Assembly (NCBI GenBank): GCA_015478945.1
Contig: JABUQX010103610.1
Location: 1 to 25,000, forward strand
Length of the DNA stretch: 25,000 nucleotides
Source: Trachelipus rathkii
Taxonomy: Eukaryota > Arthropoda > Malacostraca > Isopoda > Trachelipodidae
Direction: 5' to 3'
In this document: piece by piece, positions 21,800-25,000 of the stretch
How positions within the stretch are numbered: the stretch's first letter is position 1
How the letters are laid out: each line of letters begins with the position of its first letter
Position numbers and translations under genes: made by a program
Notes under the pieces: generated by a model
The model's input: the letters and a program-made list of their open reading frames with translations, nothing else
The model's database searches: none
What the model was told of the DNA's origin: nothing

Positions 21800-22631
21800 T
21801 AGTATATAACTATAGTATATATATATATATATATATAATATATATATATATATATTTAATATAATATATATTATATAATATATATATTATATATATAATA
21901 TATATATAGTAATATATATATATATTATACTATATAAATATATATATTAATGTATATATACTATAATATGATATATTATACTATATTATATATTACAATA
22001 TATATATTATTATATATATTTACATATATATATTATTATACTATAGTATATATATATATAATATATTTATAATTATATTAAAGTATATCTACTGTCTATA
22101 TACTATATATTGTACTATATTATATATTATATAACTTATTATATAATAATATTATATGAATATATAATATAATATAGATATCTATATATATAAATAAATA
22201 ATGTATTATATATATATATAGTGTATAAAATATACAAATATATATATATTATAAATAATATATATGATATATATATATATAATATATACTCATATATATA
22301 TTAATATATATATATATATATATATATAAATATATATATATGATAGTAATATAGTATATATATATATATATATTACTATATATATATCTATATAATAAAT
22401 ATATTAAAAATATATAATAAATATACTATGATAATTAATATAATTACTAATATATATATATATATATATACTATATATATATATGATATATACTATATAT
22501 ATTATTATATATGTTACATATTATAATATAGAATAAATATATATAGCTATATATGTATATATATCAGTATATATATATATATTATAATATATTATATAAT
22601 ATATATATAATTATATATATATATAATATAA
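21800..22631. repeat. Decayed AT-repeat desert
   Basis: AT dinucleotide-derived DNA directly against the end of the LTR-like copy, with several nearly pure TA runs (for example 22305-22328). There are no genes. Confidence 0.9.
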
Positions 22632-24579
22632 AGTCATATCTAGCTTTTGAGAAACTTTTACTTTTCCGTAAACAGAAATATTATTGTATTAACCCTGGCA
22701 TATAAAACTATTTATTCACAATAACATTTAATATATTAAAAAGAGAACGTAACTATTTATCAGAATTAACTTTTGTGCTTTCGCTCCTTACATTAAGAGA
22801 GCTTCTTTAGAAACTTTAATAGAACTGAACAGAATTTTAAAAACAAATAATCAAGTAAGGAATTAATTTATACGGTATGGTTGGTCTTTCACTTGCCGCT
22901 TCATCTTGATATCCCGAAACTGCTTGAAGAGAGAAGAAAGAGTTTTCTGGATTTTGGCGAGCCTGAAGTCTCCCGGCGCTTTAAATTCGATAGTTATCTA
23001 CATGTTTAATTAAACACGGAATCCATAACTTTTTCTTTTTTAACCTGGTGGCTAAAATTTATAAGGAGGTCCTTTAAGAATATTACTTGTGATGGTTCGT
23101 TGCCTTCGTGAAAGATGTCATGCAGAGTTCATCGGAATCATCCTCTGAGATCTTGTTTGTGTCATTTGAGCCTTTCTGGTAAAGTCATGAGGTGTTCAGC
23201 GCCTATTATAAAGTATGCCTGGAGGCAATCATAACATGTGGGAATTTTAATCTATACATGGGATAATGTGTTCTAGTTGATTTTGGGGGTTTGAAAATCC
23301 TTTTTAATGGGAACGCGAATTGTTTTTGTAAAACAAATATTGTTTACATCCTAGGATAAATAAAGGAAATCAGTGCTTGTTATTTTAAATCATAATGAGT
23401 TATACTTCAAGTTGTAAAGTCTCCATTTTGTCAGATTGAATAGTCTGCACTATTCATAATGCGACCTACTAAAATTCCCAAATTCATTTAATAAAAACTT
23501 GTAAATTGATCATGTAGAACATTCTCCTAACGTTCCATTCTACAAAAAGTCTTAAGTATTGACTAGATTTAGGCACATTTTATGGGCCTGCCGAAGATAC
23601 ATAACCCAATCATACCCCATCGATCCGTATTATTTCAACACACGTAAATTGTGTTACATTAGTATAGTTAGCTCAATGATCTTCTTCACAACTAAAACCG
23701 TTAGTGGTGATAATTGTTCCGGCTCTCAATGCTTTCTAACGACTTTTATAAATTACATAAACGCTACCAAATCTTTGAGGAATCCTATAAGCCATCAAAT
23801 CTGGTAAGTTCTGGATGTCGTGTCCTCTATTTACTCGCAGTTCCTATTCAGTTTAACTCTCGACCCTTTTAGACGAGATTTCTACCTACAAGAAACAAAC
23901 TTTACTTTAAACGTATCCTTTGCTTTCATTAAAAAGACTCATTTTCTCTGTCTTAAGAACACTAGCTTTTTTTAACCCTTCAACAATCTGACTTTTAACA
24001 AACCTACGGTCTAGTAGGGTGCTCCCTCTCGTCTCCTACCTTAGTAATATCTGTATGGAATTTACGGTCGAATTTCTATTTATTTCTGATCATTGCCCCT
24101 CTTCCCATAACTCTACATGTTAAGATATGTGAGACGATGTTTTCGTTACTGTCCAAACACATGTTAATCTTCCAGACTCTACATTTCATTAATAAGCATA
24201 CACTTTTGATCGCTCTTCACTCATCGAGTCTGACCGATCAAATCTTCTAATTTGCTTTCTTGACACTGATTAAATTCATGGCGAAAAATCTCGCCCAGTT
24301 CCTTACTCTAATTACAGGAAACCCCTGTCTTACTCCTTCTTACAATCACTGTCCTACAAGCATTTCTGCAGCACTAAACTGGCTACTTGCTTCTTCCTTT
24401 ACCTTAGAGCTTTTAATAGTCTGTTCCCCCCCGCCCTTTGCTCTCTCACAGAGAAACTAAATGTATACGCTCTATATTCGGTAATTTAAAAACTATCCTC
24501 TCTACTGTTATAACTCTAGCTTATGCAAAAAGCGAAAGAAAATAGTGTTTTGATAATGCCAAGTGTACCCCTTATGAAT
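22632..24579. other. Non-coding stretch with no recognised gene
   Basis: Ordinary moderately AT-rich DNA. A 50-codon open stretch at about 22847-23011 (DIPKLLEERRKSFLDFGEPE on the plus strand) has protein-like character but no start codon, family match or supporting neighbour. The 23560-24480 part is T-rich on the plus strand, with only short frames that look like chance. Confidence 0.55.
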
Positions 24580-24580
24580 A

Positions 24581-24625
24581 GGTATACAAGGGGGACAAGA
24601 AGAAAGGGGACTTCTGTTTCTACAG
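24581..24625 (+). repeat. Second copy of the LINE 3'-end box
   Basis: GGTATACAAGGGGGACAAGA and then AGAAAGGGGACTTCT closely match 11908-11950 in the same orientation. Similarity fades upstream and downstream, so only the very end of the family is present here. Confidence 0.65.
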
Positions 24626-24708
24626 ACTGCCTCGTCACTGCTTTGTCTGCAACGATTTTGCTGTTCTGGTGTAATTATATAGTAAAATGATATACTATCT
24701 AGGAATAC

Positions 24709-25000
24709 TTACACAAATAATTATATATATACTATATATATATATTTATATATATTAGTATATACCATATGAGTAGATACGTAATATATATAGATAATGA
24801 ATTATACCTACTACATATAGTATATACGTATTATAATATATTATATATTATATGTGGTAATATATATCATATATACTTGGGATAATTATACTATATGTTA
24901 TACTATATAATGCACTATATTATATTTATACTATAAGTTACCATATATTATATTAATCATAACTATTAATAATATTATATATATATATTATAGATAAATA
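24709..25000. repeat. Decayed AT-repeat DNA to the window end
   Basis: AT-derived DNA with scattered G and C continuing to the edge of the window. There are no genes. Confidence 0.9.

Noticed and set aside
22847..23011. 50-codon open stretch with DIPKLLEERRKSFLDFGEPE
   Set aside because: Protein-like in character, but it has no start codon, no known motif and no neighbour to support it; noted only within the non-coding feature.

Overview
The window looks like nuclear DNA from an arthropod, most likely a decapod crustacean. The grounds are the very high density of simple-sequence DNA (pure and decayed AT tracts, CT, GT and TTA runs), the small share of coding sequence, and remnants of several arthropod-type mobile elements. 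This is an inference from composition and element types; no gene here fixes the species. There are no operons, CRISPR arrays, rRNA genes or intact tRNA genes.

Layout. 1-340 is AT-repeat DNA. 340-2064 (- strand) is the 3' part of a dead Jockey-like non-LTR retrotransposon. 2145-2660 (+ strand) is the 3' end of a second LINE, running into a long TTA tract (2663-2896). After more AT and CT repeats, a tRNA-derived SINE-like unit (3601-3676) leads into an AT tail.

3828-6256 holds the only long clean reading frame: 665 codons, then a continuation past a stop and a frameshift. The protein has no family I can name, but its second half is made of tandem helical units of about 42 residues. A short ORF with one more matching unit and a basic C-terminus (7431-7772) is probably the gene's severed 3' end. 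Between the two lie a CT/GT/AT compound repeat and an oppositely oriented piggyBac transposase fragment (6556-7057). Two AATAAA signals follow at about 8021 and 8058.

7773-10370 has no recognisable gene. From 10375 to 17235 decayed AT DNA predominates. It encloses a LINE tail (11453-11965), two sharply bounded GC-rich islands (13014-13137 and 16555-16965), and ordinary non-coding sequence.

17290-21799 has the architecture of a minus-strand LTR retrotransposon: two direct repeats of about 1 kb, each starting TGTTATGCTAT on the minus strand, a G-rich polypurine-like tract next to the 3' repeat, and an internal frameshift-broken coiled-coil coding region with no reverse transcriptase, protease or integrase that I can see. 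21800-22630 and 24709-25000 are AT deserts. 22631-24708 is non-coding and ends with a short box shared with the LINE tail near 11.9 kb.

The most unusual items are the broken 42-residue-repeat gene split by a piggyBac fragment, the pol-less LTR element with its coiled-coil frame, and the GC islands inside AT deserts.
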